DNA of 64,000 bases from Casp-actino8 sp046091365 (lineage in GTDB: Bacteria > Actinomycetota > Acidimicrobiia > Acidimicrobiales > Ilumatobacteraceae), in NCBI GenBank assembly GCA_046091365.1, contig JBJTBM010000117.1, positions 13,320 to 77,319 on the forward strand, given 5' to 3'. Shown here piece after piece: positions 24,905 through 32,477 of this stretch (position 1 is its first letter; the number at the start of each line of letters is the position of its first letter). The notes under the pieces are model-generated. The model made no database searches, was not told the origin of the DNA, and was given only the letters and a program-made list of their open reading frames with translations. Both the position numbers and the translations under genes were made by a program.

Positions 24905-25089
24905 GAATCGGGTTCAGCAGGGGCGCTTGATCGGACGACCGCTCATCATGACTCCTCGTTGGGCGATAACTCGATGAAACCACTCAGCGTGTCGACCTTC
25001 TCTGGGTCATTCGGCCCATTCGCATCCTTTTGCCACACAGAGTGGTCACATCCCCACATCGGGTCGACTCTGCGGCGGTCGGGCGGTTC

Positions 25090-25101
25090 TAAGGTGGACC
25101 C
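25090..25101 (+). promoter_or_regulatory. Leaderless promoter of bcp
   Basis: TAAGGT (25090-25095) ends 6 bases before ATG. The remaining 180 bases back to the previous gene contain nothing I can support. Confidence 0.5.
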
Positions 25102-25554
25102 ATGTTGAAGATCGGTGATCGGGCACCCGCGCTCGGGATTCGCGATCAGACCGGTTCGAAGGTGTCCCTCTCGTCGTTCGCCGGTCGCCGCGTTCTCGTG
25201 TACTTCTACCCAAAGGCCGACACACCCGGATGCACCCAGCAGACGTGCGCATTGCGGGACATCGCACCCACGATCGGTGACACCGCCATCGTCGGCGTCA
25301 GCCCCGATCCCGAGCCACGGCAGAAGAAGTTCGCCGACAAATACACGATCACGTTCCCCCTTTTGTGCGACACCGAGCACGTCGTGTGCGAGCGCTACGG
25401 CGTGTGGCAGGAGAAGAATCTCTACGGAAAGAAGTACATGGGCGTGGTGCGGTCGGCCTTCCTCGTCGGTCCCACCGGACGCATCGAAGAGGCGTGGTAC
25501 AAGATCAGCCCGAAGGACACACCCGGCAAACTCGTCGAGGCGATCCGGCGATGA
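25102..25554 (+). CDS. bcp: Thioredoxin-dependent thiol peroxidase (Bcp/PrxQ)
   Basis: This 150-residue peroxiredoxin reduces hydroperoxides in the cytoplasm. The peroxidatic Cys is in PKADTPGCTQQTCALRD (Cys44), and the resolving Cys49 lies five residues later, the PrxQ pattern. GVSPDPEPRQKKFADKY and YMGVVRSAFLVGPTGRI complete the family signature. The ATG is fixed by the -10 box 6 bases upstream. Its stop overlaps the start of the FabZ-like gene (ATGA). Confidence 0.93.
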   Translation: MLKIGDRAPALGIRDQTGSKVSLSSFAGRRVLVYFYPKADTPGCTQQTCALRDIAPTIGDTAIVGVSPDPEPRQKKFADKYTITFPLLCDTEHVVCERYGVWQEKNLYGKKYMGVVRSAFLVGPTGRIEEAWYKISPKDTPGKLVEAIRR

Positions 25555-25976
25555 CATTCCCCGCCCCCGCGGATCTGTTGCCGCATCGGCCTCCCTTCTT
25601 GTTCGTCGACGAGGTCGTCGATCTCGTACCCGGCCAGTCGGCCCGTGGGCTGTGGCGTCTCACGGGGGACGAGTGGTTCTTCGCGGGACACTTCCCGGGT
25701 CGGGCGACCCTGCCCGGCGTGCTGATGTGCGAGTCGATCGCCCAAATGGGTGCCATCGCGGTCCTGGCCTCGGGAGTCGGCAACGGTCGTCTTCCGCTCT
25801 TCGGAGGACTCGACGGCGCGCGTTTCCGCCGACAGGTCGGCCCCGGCGACGTTCTCACCCTCGAAGTGGAACTCGGGCGCATGTCGTCGCGGGCCGGCAA
25901 GGGAAGCGGGCGCGCACTGCTCGGCGATGACGTCGCGTGCGAGTGCGACCTGATGTTCGTGTTCGTCGACGCCTGA
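25551..25976 (+). CDS. 3-hydroxyacyl-ACP dehydratase, FabZ-like
   Basis: This 141-residue hot-dog protein dehydrates 3-hydroxyacyl-ACP in fatty-acid elongation. LLPHRPPFLFVDEV at the start, the catalytic His in FAGHFPGRATLPGVLMCESIAQ (near residue 48) and the Glu of MCESIAQ fit FabZ. The ATG at 25551 is coupled to bcp by a 4-base overlap; the frame is open further upstream inside bcp but that is shadow. The fab operon converges on it 14 bases away, which supports a role in fatty-acid synthesis. A FabA-like or specialised dehydratase cannot be excluded. Confidence 0.85.
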   Translation: MTFPAPADLLPHRPPFLFVDEVVDLVPGQSARGLWRLTGDEWFFAGHFPGRATLPGVLMCESIAQMGAIAVLASGVGNGRLPLFGGLDGARFRRQVGPGDVLTLEVELGRMSSRAGKGSGRALLGDDVACECDLMFVFVDA

Positions 25977-25990
25977 CGTCGTCGAGTCGC

Positions 25991-27187
25991 TCAGGCCGGG
26001 CCGAGGATGATGCTGCCGTTGTGGCCGCCGAACCCGAAGTTGTTCGACATGGCCGGAGCCGGGACCCACGGACGTGCCGCACCGATGACGACGTCGATGT
26101 CGACATCGTCATCGAGGGACGTAGTGCCCGCGGTCGGGGGAATCGATCCGTGGCGCATCGACAACAAGACCGACGCCGCCTCGAGGGCGCCCGCCGCTCC
26201 GAGAGCGTGTCCGGTGACGCCCTTGATACTGGTCACCGCCGGCTGGTGCGCACCGAACACCGCGCGAATCGCCGCGGCCTCGGCCTCGTCGTTGCGCGGA
26301 GTGGAGGTGCCGTGAGCGTTGACGTAGGTGATCTGATCGGGGCGCAGGCCAGCATCGTCGAGGGCCATGTGCATGCAGTCGATGGCGCCCACGCCGCCCG
26401 GGGCGGGCGCGGTGATGTGATGCGCGTCGGCGTTGCTGGCCGCCCCGAGAATCTCGCCGAGGATCTCGGCACCGCGGGCGACCGCGTGCTCCCATTCCTC
26501 GAGCACGAAAATCGCGGCACCCTCGCCCATCACGAAGCCGTCGCGTTCGCGGTCGAAGGGCCGACTCATCCCGACGGTGGACAGCGCGGTCATGTTGCTG
26601 AAGCCGGCGAGTGACGACGGCGTGGCGGCCGCTTCGCTGCCGCCGCTCACGATGGCGTCGCACCGGCCCATGGCGATGAGGCGTGCGGCGTACCCGAGTG
26701 CGTGGGTCCCCGCGGCGCAGGCCGTGCAGATCGTCTCGTTCGGTCCGCGCAAGCCGTAACGCATGGATATGGCGGCTCCGGACGCGTTGGCCATCATCAT
26801 CGGCACGAGGAACGGCGAGACGCGCCGCTCACCTTTTTCGAGGCGAATCTGGACCTGTTCCTCGAGGGTGCCCAAACCGCCGATGCCGGTGCCCAGGATC
26901 ACCCCGAAACGCCGGGGGTCGATGCCCAAGGTCGCGGCGTCCTCGGCGACGACTCCGGCTTGCTCGAGCGCCTCCCGGGCCGCGGCGAGAGCGAACTGTT
27001 CCACGCGATCGGCCCGTCGGGCTTCCTTGGGGTTGGAGAAATAGGGCAGCGGGTCCCAGTTCTCGATGGTGATCCACTGCGGGCCGTCGATGCCCGGTCC
27101 GTGCAACCCGGTCCAGAAGGCGTCCTTGCCGAGGCCGCAGGTGGAGACGACGCCGAGACCGGTGACGGCGACACGGCGTCCGAGCAT
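25991..27187 (-). CDS. fabF: 3-oxoacyl-ACP synthase II
   Basis: This 398-residue condensing enzyme extends acyl-ACP with malonyl-ACP. The Cys-His-His triad is visible: Cys in ICTACAAGTHA (near residue 157), His in VNAHGTSTPRND and His in IKGVTGHALGAAG. The C-terminal NNFGFGGHNGS loop is standard. It is the last gene of fabD-fabH-fabG-acpP-fabF; its ATG shares one base with the acpP stop (TGATG), so translation is coupled. Confidence 0.95.
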   Translation of the reverse strand: MLGRRVAVTGLGVVSTCGLGKDAFWTGLHGPGIDGPQWITIENWDPLPYFSNPKEARRADRVEQFALAAAREALEQAGVVAEDAATLGIDPRRFGVILGTGIGGLGTLEEQVQIRLEKGERRVSPFLVPMMMANASGAAISMRYGLRGPNETICTACAAGTHALGYAARLIAMGRCDAIVSGGSEAAATPSSLAGFSNMTALSTVGMSRPFDRERDGFVMGEGAAIFVLEEWEHAVARGAEILGEILGAASNADAHHITAPAPGGVGAIDCMHMALDDAGLRPDQITYVNAHGTSTPRNDEAEAAAIRAVFGAHQPAVTSIKGVTGHALGAAGALEAASVLLSMRHGSIPPTAGTTSLDDDVDIDVVIGAARPWVPAPAMSNNFGFGGHNGSIILGPA

Positions 27188-27426
27188 CAGCCCAGCTTTC
27201 CGGTGATGAGGTCGAAGGCCTGTCCGACGGTCTTGATGTCGTTGACCTCCTCCTCGGGAACTTCGACGCCGAATTCCTCCTCGAGGGCCATCACCAACTC
27301 GACGAGATCGAGACTGTCGGCCTCGAGGTCGTCACCGAACGACGCCGCGGGGACGACCATGTCGGCGTCGACGCTCAGGACGTCGACGGCACACTTGACG
27401 AAGCGGGCGAAAAGTTCCTGATTCAT
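27187..27426 (-). CDS. acpP: Acyl carrier protein
   Basis: This 79-residue acidic four-helix protein carries growing acyl chains on 4'-phosphopantetheine attached to Ser38 in the motif EADSLDLVELVMALEEEFG. Helix 1 begins MNQELFARFVK. It has a good Shine-Dalgarno AGGAGA 6 bases before ATG and its own likely -10, so acpP-fabF can be transcribed apart from fabDHG, consistent with the high demand for ACP. Confidence 0.95.
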   Translation of the reverse strand: MNQELFARFVKCAVDVLSVDADMVVPAASFGDDLEADSLDLVELVMALEEEFGVEVPEEEVNDIKTVGQAFDLITGKLG

Positions 27427-27463
27427 GAGAGTTCTCCTGACTGCGGGGTGTGACCCAACTGTA
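27427..27463 (-). promoter_or_regulatory. Internal promoter and ribosome site for acpP
   Basis: On the minus strand TACAGT (27463 to 27458) is a likely -10, followed by a leader of about 25 bases with AGGAGA (27438 to 27433) 6 bases before the ATG. Confidence 0.45.
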
Positions 27464-27494
27464 AACGCTGGCGGGGTCGGGAGCGGGTCTTGTC

Positions 27495-28199
27495 TCAGTG
27501 ACCCATGCCGAGGCCGCCGTCGACAGGTATGACCGCTCCGGTGATGTACGCCGCGTCCTCGGAGGCGAGGAACGCGATCACGCCGGCGATCTCGTCGACC
27601 GTGGCGATACGGGCCAGGGGTACCGCGGCGGACAAATCGTTCAGCCGCTCGGGTCCGAGGGCCGCGGTCATCTCGGTCTCCACCGGACCCGGCGCCACCA
27701 CGTTCACCGTGATGGAACGACTGGCGAATTCGCGGGCCAGCGAACGGGCCAATCCCACCAACCCGGCCTTGGACGCCGCGTAGTTGGCCTGCCCGGCCGA
27801 GCCCAGGAGTCCGACCACCGATCCGACCAGGATGATGCGACCACGGCGGGCCCGGATCATCGTGCGTGAGGCCCGTTTGGCGACGCGGAAGGCCGCAGTG
27901 AGGTTGGCGTCGAGCACCTCGCCGAAAGACTCCTCGGTCATCTTGAGCACCAGTCCGTCGCGGGTGATACCGGCGTTCGAGACCACCACCTCGACCGGCC
28001 CGAGTTCGGCCTCCACGCGTTCGAATGCGGCGTCAACCTCGTCGCCAGACCGAACGTCGCACTTGAGCGCCAAGAATCCGTCGGGTGGCGGGGACGAGTT
28101 GTACGTGACTGCGACCTTGTCGCCCAAGGCCGCGAAACGTCGCGCGGTGGCCAAACCGATTCCGCGCGAACCACCGGTGACGAGCACGACGCGACTCAC
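27495..28199 (-). CDS. fabG: 3-oxoacyl-ACP reductase
   Basis: This 234-residue classical SDR reduces 3-oxoacyl-ACP with NADPH. The nucleotide loop is TGGSRGIG, followed by NAG, the catalytic Ser in ILVGSVVG, Tyr and Lys in YAASKAG, and PGPVETEM; it ends ITGAVIPVDGGLGMG. I take the GTG at 28199, which forms a GTGA overlap with the fabH stop; an ATG five codons earlier (28214) would give an 19-base overlap and is possible. Confidence 0.93.
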   Translation of the reverse strand: MSRVVLVTGGSRGIGLATARRFAALGDKVAVTYNSSPPPDGFLALKCDVRSGDEVDAAFERVEAELGPVEVVVSNAGITRDGLVLKMTEESFGEVLDANLTAAFRVAKRASRTMIRARRGRIILVGSVVGLLGSAGQANYAASKAGLVGLARSLAREFASRSITVNVVAPGPVETEMTAALGPERLNDLSAAVPLARIATVDEIAGVIAFLASEDAAYITGAVIPVDGGLGMGH

Positions 28200-29149
28200 G
28201 GGTTCGGTCCCCAACGCAGCACGGCACTGGCCGCGGTCATACCGGCACCGAACCCGACGAGTAGTACGTGGTCACCGTCGCGCAGACGGTTCGCCTCGAT
28301 GGCGTCGACCAGGGCCAGCGGGATACTGGCCGACGAGGTGTTACCCGTGTAGTGCAACACCGTCGCCGCCCGTTCGATCGGGACCCCGAGTCGCTCGCAC
28401 GCCGCTTGGATGATCCGGATGTTCGCTTGATGGGGCACGACGAGGGCGATGTCGGAGGGATCGATGCCCGCCGCGTCGAGCGACTTGCGTCCGGAGTCGA
28501 CCATGATGCGCACGGCGCGACGGAACACCTCCTTGCCCTCCATCTGGATGTGGCCGCCGAGGTCGCAATACAGCAGTTCCTCGGCCGAACCGTCGGCATC
28601 GATGTCCCAGGCGATCAACTGACCCGGGCCGTCGGTGGCCTCGAGGACGACCGCGCCCGAACCGTCGGCGAAGAGCACCGCGGTGTTCCGATCGTTCCAG
28701 TCGGTGATGCGTGACAACGTGTCGGTGCCGATCACGAGCACGTTGCGGGCGCCGATGGCGATGAGACCATGGGCCACGGTGAGGGCGTAGACGAAACCAC
28801 TACAGGCCGCGTTGACGTCGAAGGCCCCGCACGACAGACCGAGGGCGTTCTGTACGGAGGCCGAGGTGGCCGGGACCGTGCGGTCGGGTGTGGTGGTGGA
28901 CAACACGAGTGCGTCGATCTGACCGGGGTCGACACCGGCGCGCTCGAGCGCGATGCGTCCCGACGCCACGCTCAGTTCGGCGGTGGTGCCCCCGATACGA
29001 CGTTCAGCGATACCACTGCGCTCCTTGATCCACTCGTCGGAGGTGTCGAGCGTGCGCATGAGGTCGGCGTTGGTCACGACTCGGTCGGGTAAGGCGCGTC
29101 CCCAGCCGGTGATACGGGCCCCACGAGCTCCGGGAAGGGTCGCAGGCAT
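28196..29149 (-). CDS. fabH: 3-oxoacyl-ACP synthase III
   Basis: This 317-residue enzyme starts fatty-acid synthesis by condensing an acyl-CoA with malonyl-ACP. Cys-His-Asn catalytic residues are visible: Cys in VNAACSGFVYAL (near residue 115), His in VVPHQANIRI and Asn in LHYTGNTSSASIPLAL. The N-terminus has TSDEWIKERSGIAERRI. The start lies directly next to the fabD stop, within a compact operon. Primer preference (acetyl or branched) cannot be read from this. Confidence 0.95.
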   Translation of the reverse strand: MPATLPGARGARITGWGRALPDRVVTNADLMRTLDTSDEWIKERSGIAERRIGGTTAELSVASGRIALERAGVDPGQIDALVLSTTTPDRTVPATSASVQNALGLSCGAFDVNAACSGFVYALTVAHGLIAIGARNVLVIGTDTLSRITDWNDRNTAVLFADGSGAVVLEATDGPGQLIAWDIDADGSAEELLYCDLGGHIQMEGKEVFRRAVRIMVDSGRKSLDAAGIDPSDIALVVPHQANIRIIQAACERLGVPIERAATVLHYTGNTSSASIPLALVDAIEANRLRDGDHVLLVGFGAGMTAASAVLRWGPNP

Positions 29150-30325
29150 TCAGGCGGTCCTCAACCAGGCGATGGGCTGGCGGGGCGTGATGCGCTCACC
29201 ATCGACGGCGATGAAGGCCTGCAGGATGCCGTCGAAGGCCGAACGGACATCGGCCTCGCCGACGCGTCCGATCACGGTGCCGATCTCGATACGCGACCCG
29301 GGGGACAGGTCGGTGCGGGGCGAAAAAACGCCGGCGGCCGGGCTCACGACGAGACGTTCGACCGCGAAGAGGTGCTCGCCTTCGAGTTGTGCGGCGCCGG
29401 TCGGACTGGACACGTTCACCCACTCGATGAACTTGTCGAGGTCGTCGGGAGTGGCGACCGAGATCGTGCGAGCACCCTCGAGCGTGCGCTTGGCCATGCC
29501 GGTGAGGACGCCACCGGGGCCGAGTTCGGCCAGGCTCGTCACCCCGAGTTCGGACAACGTGACGAGGCATTGCTTCCAACGCACCGGACTCGACAATTGG
29601 GCCGACAGCAGACTCGCCCACTCGTCGCCGTGATCGTGCGCGGCGGCGTCCACGTTGGAGATGACCGGAACCTCGGTGTCACGCGGGGAGGCCGCCGCGA
29701 TCGCTTGGCGCAGCCGGTCGCGCGCGGGGGTCATGTACGGCGTGTGGAAGGCGCCCGAGACCGGAAGAGGCATCGCTTTCTTGGCTCCGAGTTCCTTGGC
29801 GATCTCGACGGCGCGGGCCACGCCCTCGGGTGATCCGGCGAGGACGATCTGTCCGGGTGCATTGAAGTTGGCGACCCAGACGTCGGCGTCGGCGCGTCGA
29901 CAGGCGACCTCGACGAGTTCGTCGTCGAGCCCGAGGATGGCGCTCATCGTTCCGGGATTCGACGTACCCGCCTCGTGCATGGCGTCGGCGCGTTCGCTCA
30001 CCAGTCGCACACCGTCGTCGAATCCGAGGGCGCCGGTGGCGGTGAGCGCCGTGTACTCACCGAGGCTGTGCCCCGCGCAGAAGCTCGGCTCGACGCCGAG
30101 ACGCTCGACCGCATCGAGGACCATGAGGCTGGAGACGAAGGTGGTCAGTTGAGCGTTGCGCGTGTCCTTCAACTCCTCGGCGTCGGCGTCGAGCAGCAGG
30201 CGCGCGACGTCGCGACCGGCGACATCGCTCGCCTCAGTGACGAGTTCCCACGATTCGTGGTCGACCCAGGGTCGGCCCATACCGGGGCGCTGGGACCCCT
30301 GGCCGGGAAAGGTGAATGCGAGCAC
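29150..30325 (-). CDS. fabD: Malonyl-CoA-ACP transacylase with C-terminal lipoyl-like domain
   Basis: This 391-residue protein is longer than typical FabD (about 310). Residues 1 to about 300 are FabD: FPGQGSQRPGMG, nucleophile Ser in GHSLGEYTAL (near residue 87), Arg and His (SGAFHTPYM), and ELGPGGVLTGM. The last 88 residues form a beta-rich module (VVSPAAGVFSP, GTVIGRVGEADVRSAF, DGERITPRQPIAWL) that resembles a biotinyl/lipoyl domain, but the modified Lys is absent. It could be a structural or docking domain. GTG at 30325 follows TAAGTT by 6 bases on the minus strand. Confidence 0.9.
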   Translation of the reverse strand: MLAFTFPGQGSQRPGMGRPWVDHESWELVTEASDVAGRDVARLLLDADAEELKDTRNAQLTTFVSSLMVLDAVERLGVEPSFCAGHSLGEYTALTATGALGFDDGVRLVSERADAMHEAGTSNPGTMSAILGLDDELVEVACRRADADVWVANFNAPGQIVLAGSPEGVARAVEIAKELGAKKAMPLPVSGAFHTPYMTPARDRLRQAIAAASPRDTEVPVISNVDAAAHDHGDEWASLLSAQLSSPVRWKQCLVTLSELGVTSLAELGPGGVLTGMAKRTLEGARTISVATPDDLDKFIEWVNVSSPTGAAQLEGEHLFAVERLVVSPAAGVFSPRTDLSPGSRIEIGTVIGRVGEADVRSAFDGILQAFIAVDGERITPRQPIAWLRTA

Positions 30326-30337
30326 GATGCGAACTTA
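30326..30337 (-). promoter_or_regulatory. Leaderless promoter of the fab operon
   Basis: TAAGTT on the minus strand (30337 to 30332) ends 6 bases before the GTG of fabD, with no Shine-Dalgarno sequence. It would drive fabD-fabH-fabG and read on into acpP-fabF. Confidence 0.5.
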
Positions 30338-30394
30338 GACCCTCGGAGGAGCCACGGTTGTTCTCCGTCGCGAGGGGTCGGGAGCCCCGGCGGG

Positions 30395-30400
30395 TAGCGT
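30395..30400 (+). promoter_or_regulatory. Candidate -10 box of the tRNA at 30410
   Basis: TAGCGT ends 9 bases before the mature 5' end of the tRNA, which would give a transcript with a leader of only one to three bases. No matching -35 is evident. Confidence 0.4.
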
Positions 30401-30409
30401 GTCGCTCGC

Positions 30410-30482
30410 GCCCCGGTAGCCCAACGGCAGAGGCAGCGGCTTCAAACTCCGTACGGTGTGGGTTCGAATCCCACCCGGGGCA
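30410..30482 (+). tRNA. tRNA with unusual anticodon arm (CAA or UCA reading)
   Basis: The cloverleaf is clear: acceptor GCCCCGG/CCGGGGC (30410-30416 and 30475-30481) with discriminator A, D arm GCC/GGC with AACGGC in the loop, five-base variable loop, and T arm GTGGG-TTCGAAT-CCCAC. CCA is not encoded. The anticodon arm is irregular. The best pairing (30436-30440 with 30448-30452) has a G-U and a C-U mismatch and exposes CAA, a leucine anticodon, yet the short variable loop does not fit tRNA-Leu. An alternative frame exposes UCA (opal or selenocysteine) with worse pairing. Identity is unresolved. Confidence 0.7.
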
Positions 30483-30512
30483 CGCACCACCTCCGTGAAT
30501 CCCCCGACTTCG

Positions 30513-30524
30513 TAGACTTTCGGC
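30513..30524 (+). promoter_or_regulatory. Leaderless promoter of the small coiled-coil gene
   Basis: TAGACT (30513-30518) ends 6 bases before the GTG at 30525. It starts 31 bases after the tRNA end. Confidence 0.45.
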
Positions 30525-30809
30525 GTGGGCCGGCGATTGGTGGAGAAGCGATTGCGCGACGTCGGTGGTCGACTGCGCACATTGCGCGCCTCGCTCGCCG
30601 TGGCCGAGGAGCAACTCGCACACCTCGTCGACGAGGCCGAGGACATGGGGTTGCGGGCCCTGGTGTCCGAGACCCCCGGGGCCGACCTCGACTACCGGGA
30701 AGCCCGACGGCACGCCGACGCCATGATCCGTCACCGCGACTCCGTACTCGCGGCCATCGCCGAACTCGAGTCGAAGCAGGACCAACTCCTCGAGCAAATG
30801 CGTCCGTGA
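30525..30809 (+). CDS. Small coiled-coil protein of unknown function
   Basis: I do not recognise this 94-residue protein. It is almost entirely charged helix: residues 1-40 are Arg/Leu-rich (RRLVEKRLRDVGGRLRTLR), then AEEQLAHLVDEAEDMGLRALV, a short break with a Pro-Gly turn, and a second helix ending ELESKQDQLLEQM. Heptad spacing suggests a helical hairpin or coiled coil. It has no signal peptide or cysteines. Position between a tRNA and pdtaR gives no functional clue. The GTG start is supported by the -10 box. Confidence 0.65.
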   Translation: MGRRLVEKRLRDVGGRLRTLRASLAVAEEQLAHLVDEAEDMGLRALVSETPGADLDYREARRHADAMIRHRDSVLAAIAELESKQDQLLEQMRP

Positions 30810-30892
30810 TCACGCCGACGGGGTCCGGCGCCCGGCCACCTTCCTCGGTGCCGGTCTCGGTATTCGAGTCGTGATGGTCGGCACGGAGATGG

Positions 30893-30904
30893 TTGACTGA
30901 CACC
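30893..30904 (+). promoter_or_regulatory. Candidate leaderless promoter of pdtaR
   Basis: TTGACT (30893-30898) ends 6 bases before the GTG at 30905. It matches the TANNNT pattern except at the second base, so support is moderate. Confidence 0.3.
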
Positions 30905-31483
30905 GTGAGCGTCCGAGTCGTCATCGCCGAGGACGAGGCGATCATCCGTCTCGACCTGTTGGAGACATTGAGAGAAGAGGGCTACGACGTGGTGGGCGAG
31001 ACCGGTCGCGGCGACGACGCTCTCGGCCTCGTGCGCGAACTGCGTCCCGACTTGGCGATCCTCGACGTCAAGATGCCCGGCATGGACGGTCTCGAGGTCG
31101 CCAAGGTGATCGGCGAGGAACGCATCTGCGGGGTTCTGGTTCTCACCGCGTTCAGTCAACGCGAGATCATCGAGCAGGCGCGCGACGCCGGCGCCTTGGC
31201 CTACCTGGTCAAGCCGTACCAGAAAAGCGACCTGATCCCGGCGATCGAGGTGGCGATCGGGAGGTTCCGGGAGATGCAGGCGCTCTCTGGTCACGTCGAC
31301 GCTCTGGGCGAGCAGCTCGAGGCCCGCAAGGTGATCGACCGCGCCAAGGGAGTTCTGATCGATGACTTCGGAATGAAAGAGAAGGACGCTTTCGCGTTCA
31401 TCCAGCGCACCGCGATGAAGGAACGTTCGAAGATGCGCGAGGTCGCCGACCGAATCCTGTCGGGCGATCTGCGTCCCGGCTGA
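30905..31483 (+). CDS. pdtaR: ANTAR-domain response regulator PdtaR
   Basis: This 192-residue regulator has a receiver domain (about 3-118) with IAEDEAIIRLDL, phospho-acceptor Asp in AILDVKMPGMDG (near residue 54), LTAFSQREIIEQARDAGALAYLVKPY, and a C-terminal ANTAR RNA-binding domain (about 128-188) with ARKVIDRAKGVLIDDFGMKEKDAFAFIQ. From memory it is closely similar to mycobacterial PdtaR (Rv1626), which binds paired RNA hairpins and antiterminates transcription when phosphorylated by PdtaS. The cognate kinase is not in the window. A TTG four codons earlier is an alternative start. Confidence 0.9.
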   Translation: MSVRVVIAEDEAIIRLDLLETLREEGYDVVGETGRGDDALGLVRELRPDLAILDVKMPGMDGLEVAKVIGEERICGVLVLTAFSQREIIEQARDAGALAYLVKPYQKSDLIPAIEVAIGRFREMQALSGHVDALGEQLEARKVIDRAKGVLIDDFGMKEKDAFAFIQRTAMKERSKMREVADRILSGDLRPG

Positions 31484-31520
31484 GCGACGTGCCGTCGCGC
31501 ATGTTCGATCGGCTCCGTGG

Positions 31521-31532
31521 GAGGATGGGATC
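31521..31532 (+). promoter_or_regulatory. Leaderless promoter of polA 5' part
   Basis: GAGGAT (31521-31526) ends 6 bases before the GTG of the PolA 5'-nuclease gene. It could also be read as a weak Shine-Dalgarno, so the call is tentative. Confidence 0.35.
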
Positions 31533-32477
31533 GTGGCCGATCGCAGCCTGCTGATCCTCGACGGAAACTCGTTGACTTACCGGGCGTTCTTCGGTATCCC
31601 GGCCGACATGGTGACGGCTTCCGGACAGGTCACCAACGCCGTATTCGGATTCACCTCGATGCTCCTGACCGTGTTGAAGGATCGTCGTCCCGACGGTGTC
31701 GTGGTGGCCTTCGACCGTCCCGAGCCGACGTTCCGGCACGTGGCCGAGCCGACGTACAAGGCCCAACGCGAGGAAACACCGGAGATTCTTCGCCAGCAGA
31801 TGGGCATCGTGAAAGAGGTGCTCTCGGCTTTGGGAGTGACGACGATCGAGTGCGTCGGCTTCGAGGCCGACGACATCATCGCCACGGTCGCCGCCCGGGC
31901 GGTCGCCGCCGGGTTCGCGGTGATCGTCGTCACCGGCGACCGCGACAGTTATCAGTTGGTCAAGGATCCCGATGTGCAGGTGCTCTACAACAAGCGTGGC
32001 GTCACCGACTACGCGCTGTACGACGAGGCTGGCATCATGGAGAAGACCGGGGTGCACCCCACGCGGTACGTCGAGTACGCGGCGTTGCGCGGCGACCCAA
32101 GCGACAATCTCCCCGGAGTTCCCGGCGTCGGCGAGAAGACCGCGGCGAAGTTGATCAACACCTATGGCGACCTCGACGGAATCTTCGCCCACGCGTCAGA
32201 GCAGACACCCAAGTTGCGCGCTTCGCTCACTGAGAACGAATCAGTGGCTCGACGCAACCTCGAACTGATGCGGCTACGTCACGACGCGCCGATCATCGTC
32301 GACCTCGACTCGGTGTCGGTGACTCCGGACCTGGAACGGGTCGACGAATTGTTCCGCGCGCTCGAATTTCGCACCATGGGTCAGAGATTGCGCGACGTTC
32401 TCGGGAATCTCGGCGTGTCCACGCCGGTGGCCGCGACGACTGCTAGGTCATCGGTCGGCGAGGTGTTGGTGGCCTAG
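31533..32477 (+). CDS. polA: DNA polymerase I, 5'-nuclease part (split polA)
   Basis: This 314-residue protein is the complete FEN-like domain of PolA: LILDGNSLTYRAFFG, VVAFDRPEPTFRH, FEADDIIAT (metal-binding acidic residues), VTGDRDSYQLV and the H3TH region LRGDPSDNLPGVPGVGEKTA. An in-frame TAG at 32475-32477 ends it exactly at the linker before the exonuclease-like domain. The next codon, GTG, opens the polymerase part in the same frame. The joined length (889) would be a normal PolA. It may be a true two-gene arrangement, a readthrough site or a nonsense mutation. Confidence 0.9.
   Translation: MADRSLLILDGNSLTYRAFFGIPADMVTASGQVTNAVFGFTSMLLTVLKDRRPDGVVVAFDRPEPTFRHVAEPTYKAQREETPEILRQQMGIVKEVLSALGVTTIECVGFEADDIIATVAARAVAAGFAVIVVTGDRDSYQLVKDPDVQVLYNKRGVTDYALYDEAGIMEKTGVHPTRYVEYAALRGDPSDNLPGVPGVGEKTAAKLINTYGDLDGIFAHASEQTPKLRASLTENESVARRNLELMRLRHDAPIIVDLDSVSVTPDLERVDELFRALEFRTMGQRLRDVLGNLGVSTPVAATTARSSVGEVLVA

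Noticed and set aside
24905..25101. Possible minus-strand gene in the gap before bcp
   Set aside because: The open frame there is mostly antisense to bcp, with no ribosome site, -10 box or recognisable sequence; only the bcp promoter is supported.
30410..30482. Calling the tRNA a selenocysteine tRNA
   Set aside because: The UCA reading pairs worse than the CAA reading, and there is no 8-base acceptor stem or long variable arm, both normal for tRNA-Sec.
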